Source of the DNA: Jeotgalicoccus sp.
GTDB lineage: Bacteria > Bacillota > Bacilli > Staphylococcales > Salinicoccaceae
Assembly (NCBI GenBank): GCA_003513765.1
Contig: DONT01000004.1
Coordinates: 298,377 to 362,376 of the forward strand
Direction of reading: 5' to 3'
Length of the DNA: 64,000 nt
The notes under the pieces are model-generated. The model saw only the letters and a list, made by a program, of their open reading frames with translations, did not search any database and was not told where the DNA came from. Both the position numbers and the translations under genes were made by a program. Each line of letters opens with the position of its first letter. Position 1 is the first letter of the stretch. This document shows positions 8,438-17,190 of this stretch, piece by piece.

Positions 8438-8965
8438 ATGACGACGATATTCGCGATTAAACATCACGGCAAGATGGCGATTGCAGGTGATGGCCAGGTA
8501 ACACTCGGCAATCAGGTCGTAATGAAACATACAGCAAAAAAAGTCCGCCGTTTATTTAACGATCAGGTCGTAGCAGGTTTTGCAGGCAGTGTGGCTGATG
8601 CCTTTACACTGTTTGAAAAATTTGAAGCAAATCTGCATGAGTATAACGGCAATCTGCAGCGTGCTGCAGTTGAACTGGCTAAAGAATGGCGCGGGGATAA
8701 AATGCTTCGCCAGCTGGAAGCTATGCTGATCGTAATGGATAAAAACGATTTGCTGCTGGTCTCCGGTACAGGTGAAGTGATTGAACCGGATGACGGCATT
8801 CTGGCAATTGGTTCCGGCGGCAACTACGCGCTCGCAGCAGGACGCGCTCTGAAGAAACACGGCGCAGATTTAAGTGCTGAAATGATTGCGCGTGACAGCC
8901 TGACTCTTGCAAGTGAAATCTGCGTATTTACTAACGACAATATAATAGTAGAAACAATCGATTAG
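8438..8965 (+). CDS. hslV: ATP-dependent protease HslV (ClpQ), peptidase subunit
   Basis: HslV forms a double hexameric proteasome-like peptidase that works with the HslU ATPase. The start at 8438 gives the N-terminus MTTIFAIK, so removal of Met exposes the catalytic Thr, as in E. coli; the longer leader of S. aureus HslV is lacking. The motif AGDGQVTLG and the GSGGNYALAAGRAL stretch are conserved, and the 175-residue length is typical. AAGAGGTGA at 8425-8433 is a strong ribosome site that overlaps the xerC stop. The next gene, hslU, is 17 bases away. Confidence 0.95.
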   Translation: MTTIFAIKHHGKMAIAGDGQVTLGNQVVMKHTAKKVRRLFNDQVVAGFAGSVADAFTLFEKFEANLHEYNGNLQRAAVELAKEWRGDKMLRQLEAMLIVMDKNDLLLVSGTGEVIEPDDGILAIGSGGNYALAAGRALKKHGADLSAEMIARDSLTLASEICVFTNDNIIVETID

Positions 8966-8982
8966 AAGGAAGAGTGAGATAA

Positions 8983-10362
8983 ATGTCAAACACCAATCTT
9001 TCTCCAAGAGAAATTACAGCCCGTCTCGATGAAAGTATTGTCGGACAGGATGAAGCAAAAAGAAAAGTCGCGATTGCAATGCGCAACCGCTACAGAAGAA
9101 TGCTGCTTGACGATGAACTGAAAGAGGAAGTTATTCCTAAAAACATTCTGATGATTGGACCGACTGGTGTCGGTAAAACAGAAATCGCAAGACGCATTGC
9201 CAAAATTACAGGCAGTCCGTATACAAAAGTCGAAGCGACTAAGTATACGGAAGTCGGTTACGTCGGGCGCGATGTTGAATCTATGGTCAGAGACCTGGTC
9301 GACAGTGCCGTCCGCATGGTTAAAGAGGCTAAGAAAAATGAAGTGGCTGATGATGCGCTGGATTTAGCAAATGAACGTCTGACAGGTTTAATTGCACCTG
9401 GACGAAAGAAACAAAAACCGGCGAGCAATAACCCGTTTGAAATGCTCATGAACCAGCAGAATGAAAACGAAGAGCTGGAAGAAATAGATGATTCAATCAG
9501 GCTGAAACGCCGCGATATAAAAAATCAGCTTCTTGCCGGCAAGCTTGAAGATGAAAAAGTAACGATCGAAGTGGCTGAAAGTACAAACCAGCTTGGCATG
9601 ATGATGCCGGGTATGGATAACAACGGCATGGGCGACATGCTGCAAAACTTAATGCCGAAGAAGAAAAATAAGCGCACGATGACAGTGAAAAAAGCACGTC
9701 AGTATTTAATCGATGAAGAGGCTGAAAAGCTGATCGACCTCGATAATGTTAATGACGAGGCAATTCAGCTGGCAGAAACAACAGGAATTATCTTTATCGA
9801 TGAGATCGATAAGATTGCTAAAAGCAGCCAGAATTCGGGAGATGTTTCCCGAGAAGGCGTGCAGCGCGATATTTTACCAATCGTAGAAGGTTCAACAGTG
9901 CAGACTAAATACGGCTCGATTAAAACGGATTATATTTTATTTATCGGTGCAGGTGCATTCCACGTTGCCAAGCCGAGTGATTTAATCCCTGAACTGCAAG
10001 GGCGTTTCCCGCTCCGCGTCGAACTGAACAAACTGACAACAGATGATTTCGAACGCATTCTAAAAGAACCGAAGAATTCACTGCTGCAGCAGTACGAAGC
10101 CCTGCTGAAAACAGAAGATGTATCTGTGTCATTTACAGATGAAGCAATCAGAGCGCTTGCCGAAATTGCCTACAAGGTAAACTCATCGACAGATGATATC
10201 GGTGCAAGAAGACTTCATACAATATTAGAAACACTGCTGGAAGAGCTGTTGTTTGAAGCGAGCAACATGCAGGGCGCACACGTTGAGATTACGAAGCAGT
10301 ACGTCGATTCAAAACTGGATCATATTTCCACAGATAAAGATTTAAGTGAATTTATTTTATAA
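8983..10362 (+). CDS. hslU: HslU (ClpY) AAA+ unfoldase
   Basis: HslU unfolds proteins and feeds them to HslV. The N-terminal AAA+ module shows Walker A GPTGVGKTE near residue 57 and the EATKYTEVGYVGRDVESM segment. The inserted I-domain covers about residues 110-240 and includes a Met/Asn-rich patch. Walker B GIIFIDEIDKI is near 262, and the C-terminal sensor-2 motif is GARRLHT. At 459 residues it has family length. GAAGGAAGAGTGAG precedes the ATG. It lies between hslV and codY. Confidence 0.96.
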   Translation: MSNTNLSPREITARLDESIVGQDEAKRKVAIAMRNRYRRMLLDDELKEEVIPKNILMIGPTGVGKTEIARRIAKITGSPYTKVEATKYTEVGYVGRDVESMVRDLVDSAVRMVKEAKKNEVADDALDLANERLTGLIAPGRKKQKPASNNPFEMLMNQQNENEELEEIDDSIRLKRRDIKNQLLAGKLEDEKVTIEVAESTNQLGMMMPGMDNNGMGDMLQNLMPKKKNKRTMTVKKARQYLIDEEAEKLIDLDNVNDEAIQLAETTGIIFIDEIDKIAKSSQNSGDVSREGVQRDILPIVEGSTVQTKYGSIKTDYILFIGAGAFHVAKPSDLIPELQGRFPLRVELNKLTTDDFERILKEPKNSLLQQYEALLKTEDVSVSFTDEAIRALAEIAYKVNSSTDDIGARRLHTILETLLEELLFEASNMQGAHVEITKQYVDSKLDHISTDKDLSEFIL

Positions 10363-10382
10363 AATAACAGGAGTGAAATATC

Positions 10383-11153
10383 ATGGCTAGTTTATTACAA
10401 AAAACACGTGAGATTAACAATTTAATTCAAGGCAGTTCAAACATTAAAGTAGATTTCGAAGAAGTCGCAGTTAAATTAAGCCGTATTCTGGAATGTAATA
10501 CATTTATCGTTTCTAAAAGAGGTAAATTACTCGGTATTGGTGTCGTACAGACTATCGAAAACGAGCGTATTGTCGATATGCTTGAAAACAGACAATTCCC
10601 TGAGTATTACGTTAATCAGATTATGCGTATTACTGAAACTCGTGAAAACATCGCATTTGAAGATGACTTAACGATCTTCCCGTCGGAAGATCCGTATCAG
10701 GATTCTGAAACGTGCATCGTGCCAATCTACGGCGGAGGCAACCGTTTAGGTACATTAGTACTCGGCCGCAGAGAAAATGAATTCTCAGAAGATGATTTAG
10801 TACTTGCTGAATATGCCGGTACAGTTGTCGGTATGGAAATCCTGCGTGAGAAAAATGAAGAAGTTGAACAGAAAGCGCGCGATAAAGCGAGCATTTCTAT
10901 GGCAATCCGTTCATTATCATATTCTGAACGTGAAGCAATCGAGCACATTTTTGATGAGCTTAATGCAGACGAAGGCCTGCTTGTTGCTTCTAAAGTTGCA
11001 GACCGTGTCGGCATTACGCGTTCAGTTATCGTTAACGCACTCCGTAAACTTGAAAGTGCAGGCGTAATTGAATCACGTTCTTTAGGAATGAAAGGGACGT
11101 TTATCAAAGTTAAAAAAGAAGACTTCCTGCCTGAGCTTCGCAAAGAAAGCTAA
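10383..11153 (+). CDS. codY: GTP-sensing global repressor CodY
   Basis: CodY represses amino-acid biosynthesis, transport and other stationary-phase genes when branched-chain amino acids and GTP are plentiful. It has an N-terminal GAF domain (about 1-155) and a C-terminal winged helix-turn-helix (about 200-245, with SKVADRVGITRSVIVNALRK, the canonical DNA-binding segment). The 256-residue length is typical. AGGAGTG precedes the ATG at 10383. It is the last gene of the xerC-hslVU-codY operon, a firmicute arrangement, 20 bases after hslU. Confidence 0.97.
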   Translation: MASLLQKTREINNLIQGSSNIKVDFEEVAVKLSRILECNTFIVSKRGKLLGIGVVQTIENERIVDMLENRQFPEYYVNQIMRITETRENIAFEDDLTIFPSEDPYQDSETCIVPIYGGGNRLGTLVLGRRENEFSEDDLVLAEYAGTVVGMEILREKNEEVEQKARDKASISMAIRSLSYSEREAIEHIFDELNADEGLLVASKVADRVGITRSVIVNALRKLESAGVIESRSLGMKGTFIKVKKEDFLPELRKES

Positions 11154-11155
11154 GC

Positions 11156-11184
11156 TTGCAGAGAAAGAATATATATGATATAGT
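11156..11184 (+). promoter_or_regulatory. Sigma-A-type promoter of rpsB
   Basis: TTGCAG (11156-11161), a 17-base spacer, then TATAGT (11179-11184) with an upstream TGA forming an extended -10. It begins right after the codY stop and implies a leader of about 110 bases before rpsB. Confidence 0.75.
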
Positions 11185-11191
11185 ATTAATC

Positions 11192-11291
11192 GGTCAAAAG
11201 ACCAAATACACACAGCAGAGTAAGGGATTAACCGGTGCCTTTAAACAGGTGGTTATTCAGCACGATGCTGGAGGTATAAACCATTAGGAGG
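11192..11291 (+). promoter_or_regulatory. Structured 5' leader of rpsB, candidate S2 autoregulatory RNA
   Basis: The leader folds readily. GGTC/GACC form a small hairpin at 11192-11203. TGGTT (11250-11254) pairs with AACCA (11279-11283), enclosing CAGCA/TGCTG (11258-11262 with 11266-11270). The second structure ends three bases before the AGGAGG ribosome site at 11286-11291. Ribosomal protein operons often use such leaders for feedback. Assignment as an S2 binding site is inference. Confidence 0.45.
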
Positions 11292-11300
11292 AAACAAATC

Positions 11301-12071
11301 ATGGCAGTAATTACTATGAAACAATTGCTTGAAGCAGGTGTACATTTCGGACACCAGACACGCCGCTGGAACCCTAAGATGAGCAGATATATCTTTACGG
11401 AACGTAACGGCATCTACATTATCGACTTACAGAAAACAGTTAAGAAAGTTGCAGAAGCTTATGACTTCGTTAAGTCAGTTTCTGAAGAAGGCGGACAAGT
11501 TCTTTTTGTCGGTACTAAAAAACAAGCTCAGGACGCTATCAAAGAAGAAGCGGAACGTGCTGGTCAGCTTTACATCAACCAACGCTGGTTAGGTGGACTC
11601 TTAACTAACTATCAAACAATCAACAAACGTATCAAGAGAATTTCTGAAATCGAAAGAATGGAAGAAAACGGTACTTTCGACGTACTTCCTAAAAAAGAAG
11701 TTGTTGAATTACGTAAAGAATATGCACGCCTGAACAAGTTCCTTGGCGGTATCCGCAACATGAAGAAAATGCCTAGCGCTATTTTCATCGTTGACCCGCG
11801 CAAAGAACGCAACGCGATTGCAGAAGCTAAAAAATTAGGAATTCCTATCGTTGCAATGGTCGACACTAACTGTGACCCGGACGAAATCGACTATGTAATC
11901 CCGGCTAACGACGACGCTATCCGCGCGGTTAGACTGATGACTAGCAAAATGGCAGACGCTGTTTTAGAAGGTCAACGTGGTATTTCTGACGCAGAAGTAG
12001 CAGCAGAACAAAATATCGACTTAAAAGAAGAAGATGCTTCAGCTGAGACTACAGAAGAAAAAGCACAATAA
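11301..12071 (+). CDS. rpsB: 30S ribosomal protein S2
   Basis: S2 is a late-assembling small-subunit protein near the Shine-Dalgarno helix of the 30S head. The N-terminus MKQLLEAGVHFGHQTRRWNP is diagnostic. The coiled-coil insertion lies around residues 100-160, and the PRKERNAIAEAKKLGIP and DTNCDPDEIDYVIPANDDA stretches are conserved. It is 256 residues with a short acidic tail, as in staphylococci. AGGAGG at 11286-11291 sets the ATG. A terminator separates it from tsf, so part of the transcripts probably stop here. Confidence 0.97.
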   Translation: MAVITMKQLLEAGVHFGHQTRRWNPKMSRYIFTERNGIYIIDLQKTVKKVAEAYDFVKSVSEEGGQVLFVGTKKQAQDAIKEEAERAGQLYINQRWLGGLLTNYQTINKRIKRISEIERMEENGTFDVLPKKEVVELRKEYARLNKFLGGIRNMKKMPSAIFIVDPRKERNAIAEAKKLGIPIVAMVDTNCDPDEIDYVIPANDDAIRAVRLMTSKMADAVLEGQRGISDAEVAAEQNIDLKEEDASAETTEEKAQ

Positions 12072-12085
12072 TTAATTGAAATCTT

Positions 12086-12116
12086 GGTGATAAGCGTAAT
12101 ACTTATCACCTTTTTT
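12086..12116 (+). terminator. Intrinsic terminator between rpsB and tsf
   Basis: A perfect 9-bp stem (12086-12094 with 12102-12110), a seven-base loop and six T. Read-through would be needed for tsf unless it has its own promoter. Confidence 0.85.
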
Positions 12117-12142
12117 ACAACAATTATATGGAGGACTGAATA

Positions 12143-13021
12143 ATGGCTATTTCAGCAAAATTAGTTAAAGAACTACGTGACAAAACTGGCGCAGGTATGA
12201 TGGATTGTAAAAAAGCGCTTGTAGAAACTGATGGAGATATCGATAAAGCAATCGACTACCTCCGCGAAAACGGTATTGCGAAAGCAGCTAAAAAAGCTGA
12301 CCGTATTGCTGCAGAAGGTGCTGTTTACATTGCTGCAGAAGGAAACGAAGCAGTAATTGTTGAAATCAATGCTGAGACAGACTTCGTAGCACGTAATGAA
12401 ACTTTCCAGGAACTTGTTAAGAAAATTGCTTCACACATCCTTGCAACTAAACCTGCAGATGTAGAAGCTTTATCTAACTCTGAAATTGACGGCGAAACTG
12501 TGACTTCAATTATGAACAATGCAGTTGCAACAATCGGAGAAAAATTAAACATCAGACGTTTTGCAGTTGAAACTAAAACTGATAACGACGCATTCGGCCA
12601 GTACATGCATATGGGCGGGCGTATCGGTGTGTTAACAGTAGTAGAAGGTACAACTGACGAAAATATCGCAAAAGATGTTGCTATGCATGCTGCAGCATTA
12701 AATCCTAAATACGTTTCACGCGATCAGGTTGATCAGGCAGAACTTGATCACGAGCGTGAAGTACTGCGTCAGCAGGCGTTAAACGAAGGTAAACCAGAAA
12801 AAATCGTCGACAAGATGGTTGAAGGAAGAGTTCGTAAGTATTTAGAAGAAATCTGCATCGTGGATCAGCCATTTGTTAAAGATTCTGATCAGACTGTTCA
12901 GCAGTACTTAGATTCTAAAAAAGCATCTATCCGTTCATTCGTTCGTTACGAACTTGGTGAAGGTATCGAAAAACGCGAAGAAAACTTTGCTGATGAAGTA
13001 TTAGGACAAGTTAAAAAATAA
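12143..13021 (+). CDS. tsf: Elongation factor Ts
   Basis: EF-Ts is the nucleotide exchange factor for EF-Tu. The N-terminal UBA-like segment LVKELRDKTGAGMMDCKKAL and the contact motif ETDFVARNE near residue 80 are conserved. The C-terminal part has the LRQQALNEGKPEKIVDKMVE region typical of the family. It is 292 residues, the normal length. GGAGG precedes the ATG. It follows rpsB, as in almost all bacteria. Confidence 0.97.
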   Translation: MAISAKLVKELRDKTGAGMMDCKKALVETDGDIDKAIDYLRENGIAKAAKKADRIAAEGAVYIAAEGNEAVIVEINAETDFVARNETFQELVKKIASHILATKPADVEALSNSEIDGETVTSIMNNAVATIGEKLNIRRFAVETKTDNDAFGQYMHMGGRIGVLTVVEGTTDENIAKDVAMHAAALNPKYVSRDQVDQAELDHEREVLRQQALNEGKPEKIVDKMVEGRVRKYLEEICIVDQPFVKDSDQTVQQYLDSKKASIRSFVRYELGEGIEKREENFADEVLGQVKK

Positions 13022-13028
13022 TTTTATT

Positions 13029-13054
13029 AAAAAGACACTTCGGTGTCTTTTTTT
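13029..13054 (+). terminator. Intrinsic terminator of tsf
   Basis: A stem of ten pairs (13029-13038 with 13043-13052) capped by a stable TTCG tetraloop and continuing into a T-run. AAAGACAC/GTGTCTTT forms the core. Confidence 0.85.
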
Positions 13055-13089
13055 CTAAGTAATAAATTCAATGAAAAGGATTGAAAAAC

Positions 13090-13815
13090 ATGGCTGAATC
13101 TTCTAAATTTACACGAATCGTGTTAAAACTCAGCGGGGAAGCACTTGCTGGCGATGATGGTTTCGGAATTAATCCGGTGATTATTAAAAATATCGCATCA
13201 CAGGTTTCGGAAGCTCAGAAGTTAGGTGTTGAAATGGCGATTATCGTCGGCGGCGGCAATATTTGGCGCGGCAAAATAGGCAGTGATCTCGGTATGGACC
13301 GCGGTACAGCGGATTATATGGGGATGCTTGCAACAGTAATGAACTCCCTTGCACTGCAGGATAGTTTAGAGCAGCTCGGTCATGAGACAAGAGTGCTGAC
13401 TTCAATCGAAATGAAACAGGTCGCTGAACCTTATATAAGAAGACGTGCAATCCGTCACCTTGAAAAAGGACGCATCGTTATTTTTGCAGCCGGTATCGGC
13501 AATCCGTACTTCTCAACAGATACGACAGCAGCACTCCGTGCAGCGGAAATTGAAGCAGATGTTATCCTGATGGGTAAAAACAACGTAGACGGTGTTTATT
13601 CTGCAGATCCGAAAACCGATCCGACAGCTGTTAAGTATGAAAAGCTGACTTACATTGAAATGTTACAGGAAAACCTGCAGGTGATGGATGCTACAGCATC
13701 ATCGTTCTGTATGGACAACGACATCCCGCTTATGGTATTTTCAATTACAGAAGAGGGTAATATTAAGCGTGCCGTTTCAGGAGAAACAATCGGTACGACT
13801 ATTACAAAGCAATAG
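13090..13815 (+). CDS. pyrH: Uridylate kinase (UMP kinase)
   Basis: PyrH phosphorylates UMP to UDP in pyrimidine nucleotide synthesis and belongs to the amino acid kinase fold. The N-terminal phosphate loop VLKLSGEALAG, the GGGNIWRG motif near residue 55 and the nucleotide region MGKNNVDGVYSADPKTDP are family hallmarks. The start at ATG 13090 is preferred over an in-frame TTG at 13081, because AAAGGA lies 10-15 bases upstream. It is 241 residues. frr follows after 14 bases, forming the usual pyrH-frr pair. Confidence 0.96.
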   Translation: MAESSKFTRIVLKLSGEALAGDDGFGINPVIIKNIASQVSEAQKLGVEMAIIVGGGNIWRGKIGSDLGMDRGTADYMGMLATVMNSLALQDSLEQLGHETRVLTSIEMKQVAEPYIRRRAIRHLEKGRIVIFAAGIGNPYFSTDTTAALRAAEIEADVILMGKNNVDGVYSADPKTDPTAVKYEKLTYIEMLQENLQVMDATASSFCMDNDIPLMVFSITEEGNIKRAVSGETIGTTITKQ

Positions 13816-13829
13816 GAGAAGATATTAAT

Positions 13830-14387
13830 ATGAGTGAATCCGTTTTGAAAACTGCCGGAGATAAAATGTCCAAATCAATCGACAGCCTGGCAAGAGAACT
13901 TGCTTCTATCCGTACAGGTGCTGCAAACTCAAGCATGCTGGACCGTGTAAACGTTGAATACTACGGTGCCCCGACACCATTAAATCAGCTTGCAAGCATC
14001 AGTATCCCTGAAGCGCGTATGCTGGTTGTTACACCTTATGACAAAAGCTCTGTTGACAGTGTTCTGAAAGCAATTCAGATGGCAGATCTTGGTGTCAACC
14101 CGACGAGTGACGGCACGCTGATTCGTATTACTGTACCTCAGCTTACAGAAGAACGACGCAAAGAATTCGTTAAAGACGCACGTAAAGAAGGCGAAAATGC
14201 CAAAGTTGCAATCCGCAACGTACGCCGTGATGCTAACGATGAGCTTAAAGCTTCAGAAAAAGCAGGCGATATTTCAGAAGATGAACTGAGAGGTCTGACT
14301 GACGACATTCAGAAATTAACAGATAAACACATCGCTGAAATCGATGCAATGTGTGACGCTAAAGAAAAAGACATTCTGGAAGTTTAA
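13830..14387 (+). CDS. frr: Ribosome recycling factor
   Basis: RRF splits post-termination ribosomes together with EF-G. It has 185 residues and the two-domain tRNA-mimic architecture: a long helical bundle plus the small beta/alpha domain around residues 30-105 (YYGAPTPLNQLASISIPEAR). ERRKEFVKDARKEGENAKVA and the R-N-V-R-R-D helix are highly conserved. AGGAGA precedes the ATG. A strong terminator follows, closing the pyrH-frr unit. Confidence 0.97.
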   Translation: MSESVLKTAGDKMSKSIDSLARELASIRTGAANSSMLDRVNVEYYGAPTPLNQLASISIPEARMLVVTPYDKSSVDSVLKAIQMADLGVNPTSDGTLIRITVPQLTEERRKEFVKDARKEGENAKVAIRNVRRDANDELKASEKAGDISEDELRGLTDDIQKLTDKHIAEIDAMCDAKEKDILEV

Positions 14388-14391
14388 TCCT

Positions 14392-14422
14392 AAAACAGGT
14401 AAGGGGACTTACCTGTTTTTTT
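14392..14422 (+). terminator. Intrinsic terminator of frr
   Basis: A 12-bp stem (14392-14403 with 14408-14419), loop GGGA, and a T-run to 14422. Confidence 0.9.
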
Positions 14423-14434
14423 ATTGTATAACTA

Positions 14435-14443
14435 TGTTAAAAT
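14435..14443 (+). promoter_or_regulatory. Possible extended -10 promoter for uppS operon
   Basis: TGTTAAAAT (14435-14443) reads as TGn plus TAAAAT, about 63 bases before uppS and just past the frr terminator. No clear -35 is seen. Confidence 0.35.
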
Positions 14444-14505
14444 AAAATAATTGAAGAAGTATATTAAAATTAATTACAGATACATATTTGGCACGGAGGA
14501 TCGTC

Positions 14506-15267
14506 ATGTTTAAAGCGACTAAAAATAAATCTCTGACTGAGAGACCTATACCGGAACATATAGCGATTATTATGGATGGCAACGGCAGATATGCGAAGAT
14601 GCGCAGCATGCCGCGCATAAAAGGCCATTATGAAGGAATGCAGAATGTTAAGCGCATCGTGAGACATGCTGCAGATATAAAACTTAAGTATTTAACGCTT
14701 TATGCGTTTTCAACAGAAAACTGGTCCCGTCCAAAAAGTGAAGTAAACTATTTACTTAAACTGCCGACCGATTTTCTCAGTACGTTTTTACCCGAATTAA
14801 TTGAAAAAAACGTTATTGTTAAAACGATCGGTGAATTTGAAGCGCTGCCGAAGCATACGCGCAAAGCAGTTCAGACAGCAATCGATAAAACTGCTGGAAA
14901 TACCGGTCTGACACTCGTTTTTGCACTGAACTATGGTGGACGTGACGAACTGATTGGCGCGGTCAAAGAGATAATCGCTGACGTTCAGGCGGGAACACTT
15001 GATGCCGACTCCATCGACAGCAGAAAATTCGAAGATTATTTAATGACTAAAGATATGCCGGATCCTGAAATGATTATTAGAACTTCAGGTGAATACCGGC
15101 TGAGTAATTTCTTATTATGGCAGGCATCCTACAGCGAATTATTCTTTTCAAATACGCTGTGGCCGGAATTCTCGACTGATGAGCTGGATGATTTAATCGC
15201 CCAGTACCAAAAGAGAGAACGGCGTTTTGGAGGCTTAAATGAGGAGGATGTAATAGATGAAGACTAG
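14506..15267 (+). CDS. uppS: Undecaprenyl diphosphate synthase (isoprenyl transferase)
   Basis: UppS condenses isopentenyl diphosphate units in cis to make the C55 lipid carrier for peptidoglycan and teichoic acids. The catalytic Asp24 lies in IIMDGNGRYAK, and the C-terminal RTSGEYRLSNFLLWQ motif is present; both positions where Tyr appears here usually hold another residue (Trp and Glu). It is 253 residues. The ATG at 14506 follows GGAGGATC and is chosen over a TTG at 14488. Its end overlaps the cdsA start by 11 bases, implying translational coupling. It begins an operon through proS. Confidence 0.95.
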   Translation: MFKATKNKSLTERPIPEHIAIIMDGNGRYAKMRSMPRIKGHYEGMQNVKRIVRHAADIKLKYLTLYAFSTENWSRPKSEVNYLLKLPTDFLSTFLPELIEKNVIVKTIGEFEALPKHTRKAVQTAIDKTAGNTGLTLVFALNYGGRDELIGAVKEIIADVQAGTLDADSIDSRKFEDYLMTKDMPDPEMIIRTSGEYRLSNFLLWQASYSELFFSNTLWPEFSTDELDDLIAQYQKRERRFGGLNEEDVIDED

Positions 15268-16042
15268 AACGATAACTGCAGTCTTTGCACTGCTGTTATT
15301 TTTGCCGATTGTAATTCTCGGCTCATGGCCGCTGTTAATATTAGTCTACCTCATGGCAATTACGGGTCTTTACGAAATTTTAAAGATGAACCGCATCCAT
15401 ATATTTTCACTGCCGGGTATACTATCTTTAATTGCTCTCTGCATGGTATTAATACCGCAGGAATCATACTCTCCGACCATCGCTGATTTTCAGCTGGAGA
15501 TTATCGTTGCACTCGCACTTATTATGCTGTCGACGACAGTTGTCTCAAAAAATAGATTTAACTTTGTCGATATGAGTTTTTGCGTAATGGCAGTTGCGTA
15601 TATCGGCATCGGTTTTATGTACTTTTTTGAAACGCGTGAATCAGGACTTATTTATATTTTATATGCCCTCCTGATTGTCTGGCTTACAGATACGGGTGCC
15701 TACTTATTCGGTAAATCATTCGGCAAACGTAAACTATGGCCGCAGATTAGTCCGAACAAAACGATTGAAGGCTCACTCGGCGGTACGCTTGTATCGGTAA
15801 TTATACCGGTTGTTTTTGTTATGACTGGTTTGATGGAAGGCTCGCTTTGGCTCTTAATTCCGTTTACGATTGTCCTCAGTATATTCGGGCAGATGGGGGA
15901 CCTCGTGGAATCCGCACTAAAACGTCACTTTGACGTGAAAGATTCAGGCACATTTTTACCGGGACACGGCGGTATTCTAGACCGCTTTGACAGTTTCATC
16001 TTTGTACTGCCCCTGATGAACATCTTACCGATTATTTCATAA
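15257..16042 (+). CDS. cdsA: Phosphatidate cytidylyltransferase (CDP-diacylglycerol synthase)
   Basis: CdsA is an integral membrane enzyme that makes CDP-diacylglycerol from phosphatidate and CTP, the branch point for phospholipids. The sequence is strongly hydrophobic with about eight membrane segments, and it ends with the family signature LPGHGGILDRFDSFIF. The motif GKSFGKRKLWPQISPNKTIEGS is also typical. It has 261 residues. GAGGAGG inside the uppS end is its ribosome site, so translation is coupled to uppS. dxr follows closely. Confidence 0.95.
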   Translation: MKTRTITAVFALLLFLPIVILGSWPLLILVYLMAITGLYEILKMNRIHIFSLPGILSLIALCMVLIPQESYSPTIADFQLEIIVALALIMLSTTVVSKNRFNFVDMSFCVMAVAYIGIGFMYFFETRESGLIYILYALLIVWLTDTGAYLFGKSFGKRKLWPQISPNKTIEGSLGGTLVSVIIPVVFVMTGLMEGSLWLLIPFTIVLSIFGQMGDLVESALKRHFDVKDSGTFLPGHGGILDRFDSFIFVLPLMNILPIIS

Positions 16043-16057
16043 TAACAGGTGAATTCT

Positions 16058-17185
16058 ATGATAAAAACCATTTCTATACTCGGTGTCACGGGCTCTATCG
16101 GAACCCAGGCGCTTGATGTCATTAAAAATAATCCGGAACACTTTAAACTCGGCGCAATTTCAGCCGGACGGAATTTATCTAAACTGGATGAGATTTTAGC
16201 TGACTTTAAACCGGCGCTCGTGTCAGTACAGGATGAGCATGCCGTGAGCGGGCTGAAAGCCCGGTATCCGCAGATTGAATTTACAGCGGGAGACGAAGGT
16301 CTTATCGAAGTTGCGACATTTGACAGCAGTTTACTTTTAACAGCAATTCTTGGCAGTGTCGGTTTAAAACCGACACTTGCTGCAATCGATGCCGGTATTG
16401 ATATTGCGCTTGCGAACAAAGAAACATTAGTTGCAGCAGGCGATATTGTAATGTCACGTGCGGCTCAAAAAAATGTGCAGATTATCCCTGTGGATTCAGA
16501 GCATTCAGCTTTGTTCCAATGTTTAAAGGGTGAAAATGAAAAAGAAATCAGCAATATTATTATTACGGCAAGCGGAGGTTCTTTCAGAGATTTGACGCGT
16601 AAAGACCTCAGTAATGTCACTTTGAAAGACGCCTTAAATCACCCGAACTGGTCGATGGGACAAAAGATTACAATTGATTCTGCGACGATGATGAACAAAG
16701 GTTTTGAAGTCATTGAAGCGAAGCATTTATTTGATGTCGACATTAGCCAGATTAAAACACTGCTGCATAAAGAAAGCATCATTCATTCGATGGTGGAATT
16801 TATCGATAACAGTATTATGGCACAGCTTGGCAATTCCGATATGAGAACTGCCATACAATATGCATTTACTCATCCGGAGCGGTTACATAAAAATAATCCG
16901 CTGTCCTTAAGTGAATTATCACAGCTTAACTTCAAACCAATGGATTTTGACCGCTTTAAAATGTTAAAATTCGCTTATGATGCGCTGGAAGCAGGCGGTA
17001 CGCTGCCGACTGTAATGAACGCTGCTAATGAATATGCAGTTGGTGAATTTTTACAGGGCAGAATTTCATTTTTGGAAATTGAAGAAATTGTTGAATCCCG
17101 CATGCTGCAGCACGAGAATATTCAAAATCCGGATCTTGAAACGATACTGAGCCTTGACGCGCGCTATAAATCAAATATGAGGTGA
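16058..17185 (+). CDS. dxr: 1-deoxy-D-xylulose-5-phosphate reductoisomerase
   Basis: Dxr makes 2-C-methyl-D-erythritol 4-phosphate with NADPH, the committed step of the MEP isoprenoid pathway. The NADPH-binding GVTGSIGTQALDVI is at the N-terminus. The metal-binding PVDSEHSALFQCL and the DSATMMNKGFEVIEAKHLF stretch are well conserved. It has 375 residues. The ATG at 16058 is chosen over the GTG at 16049 because AACAGGTGA then serves as the ribosome site. The presence of Dxr is notable: Staphylococcus aureus uses the mevalonate pathway and lacks this enzyme, so isoprenoid supply for uppS differs here. Confidence 0.95.
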   Translation: MIKTISILGVTGSIGTQALDVIKNNPEHFKLGAISAGRNLSKLDEILADFKPALVSVQDEHAVSGLKARYPQIEFTAGDEGLIEVATFDSSLLLTAILGSVGLKPTLAAIDAGIDIALANKETLVAAGDIVMSRAAQKNVQIIPVDSEHSALFQCLKGENEKEISNIIITASGGSFRDLTRKDLSNVTLKDALNHPNWSMGQKITIDSATMMNKGFEVIEAKHLFDVDISQIKTLLHKESIIHSMVEFIDNSIMAQLGNSDMRTAIQYAFTHPERLHKNNPLSLSELSQLNFKPMDFDRFKMLKFAYDALEAGGTLPTVMNAANEYAVGEFLQGRISFLEIEEIVESRMLQHENIQNPDLETILSLDARYKSNMR

Positions 17186-17190
17186 AGTAA

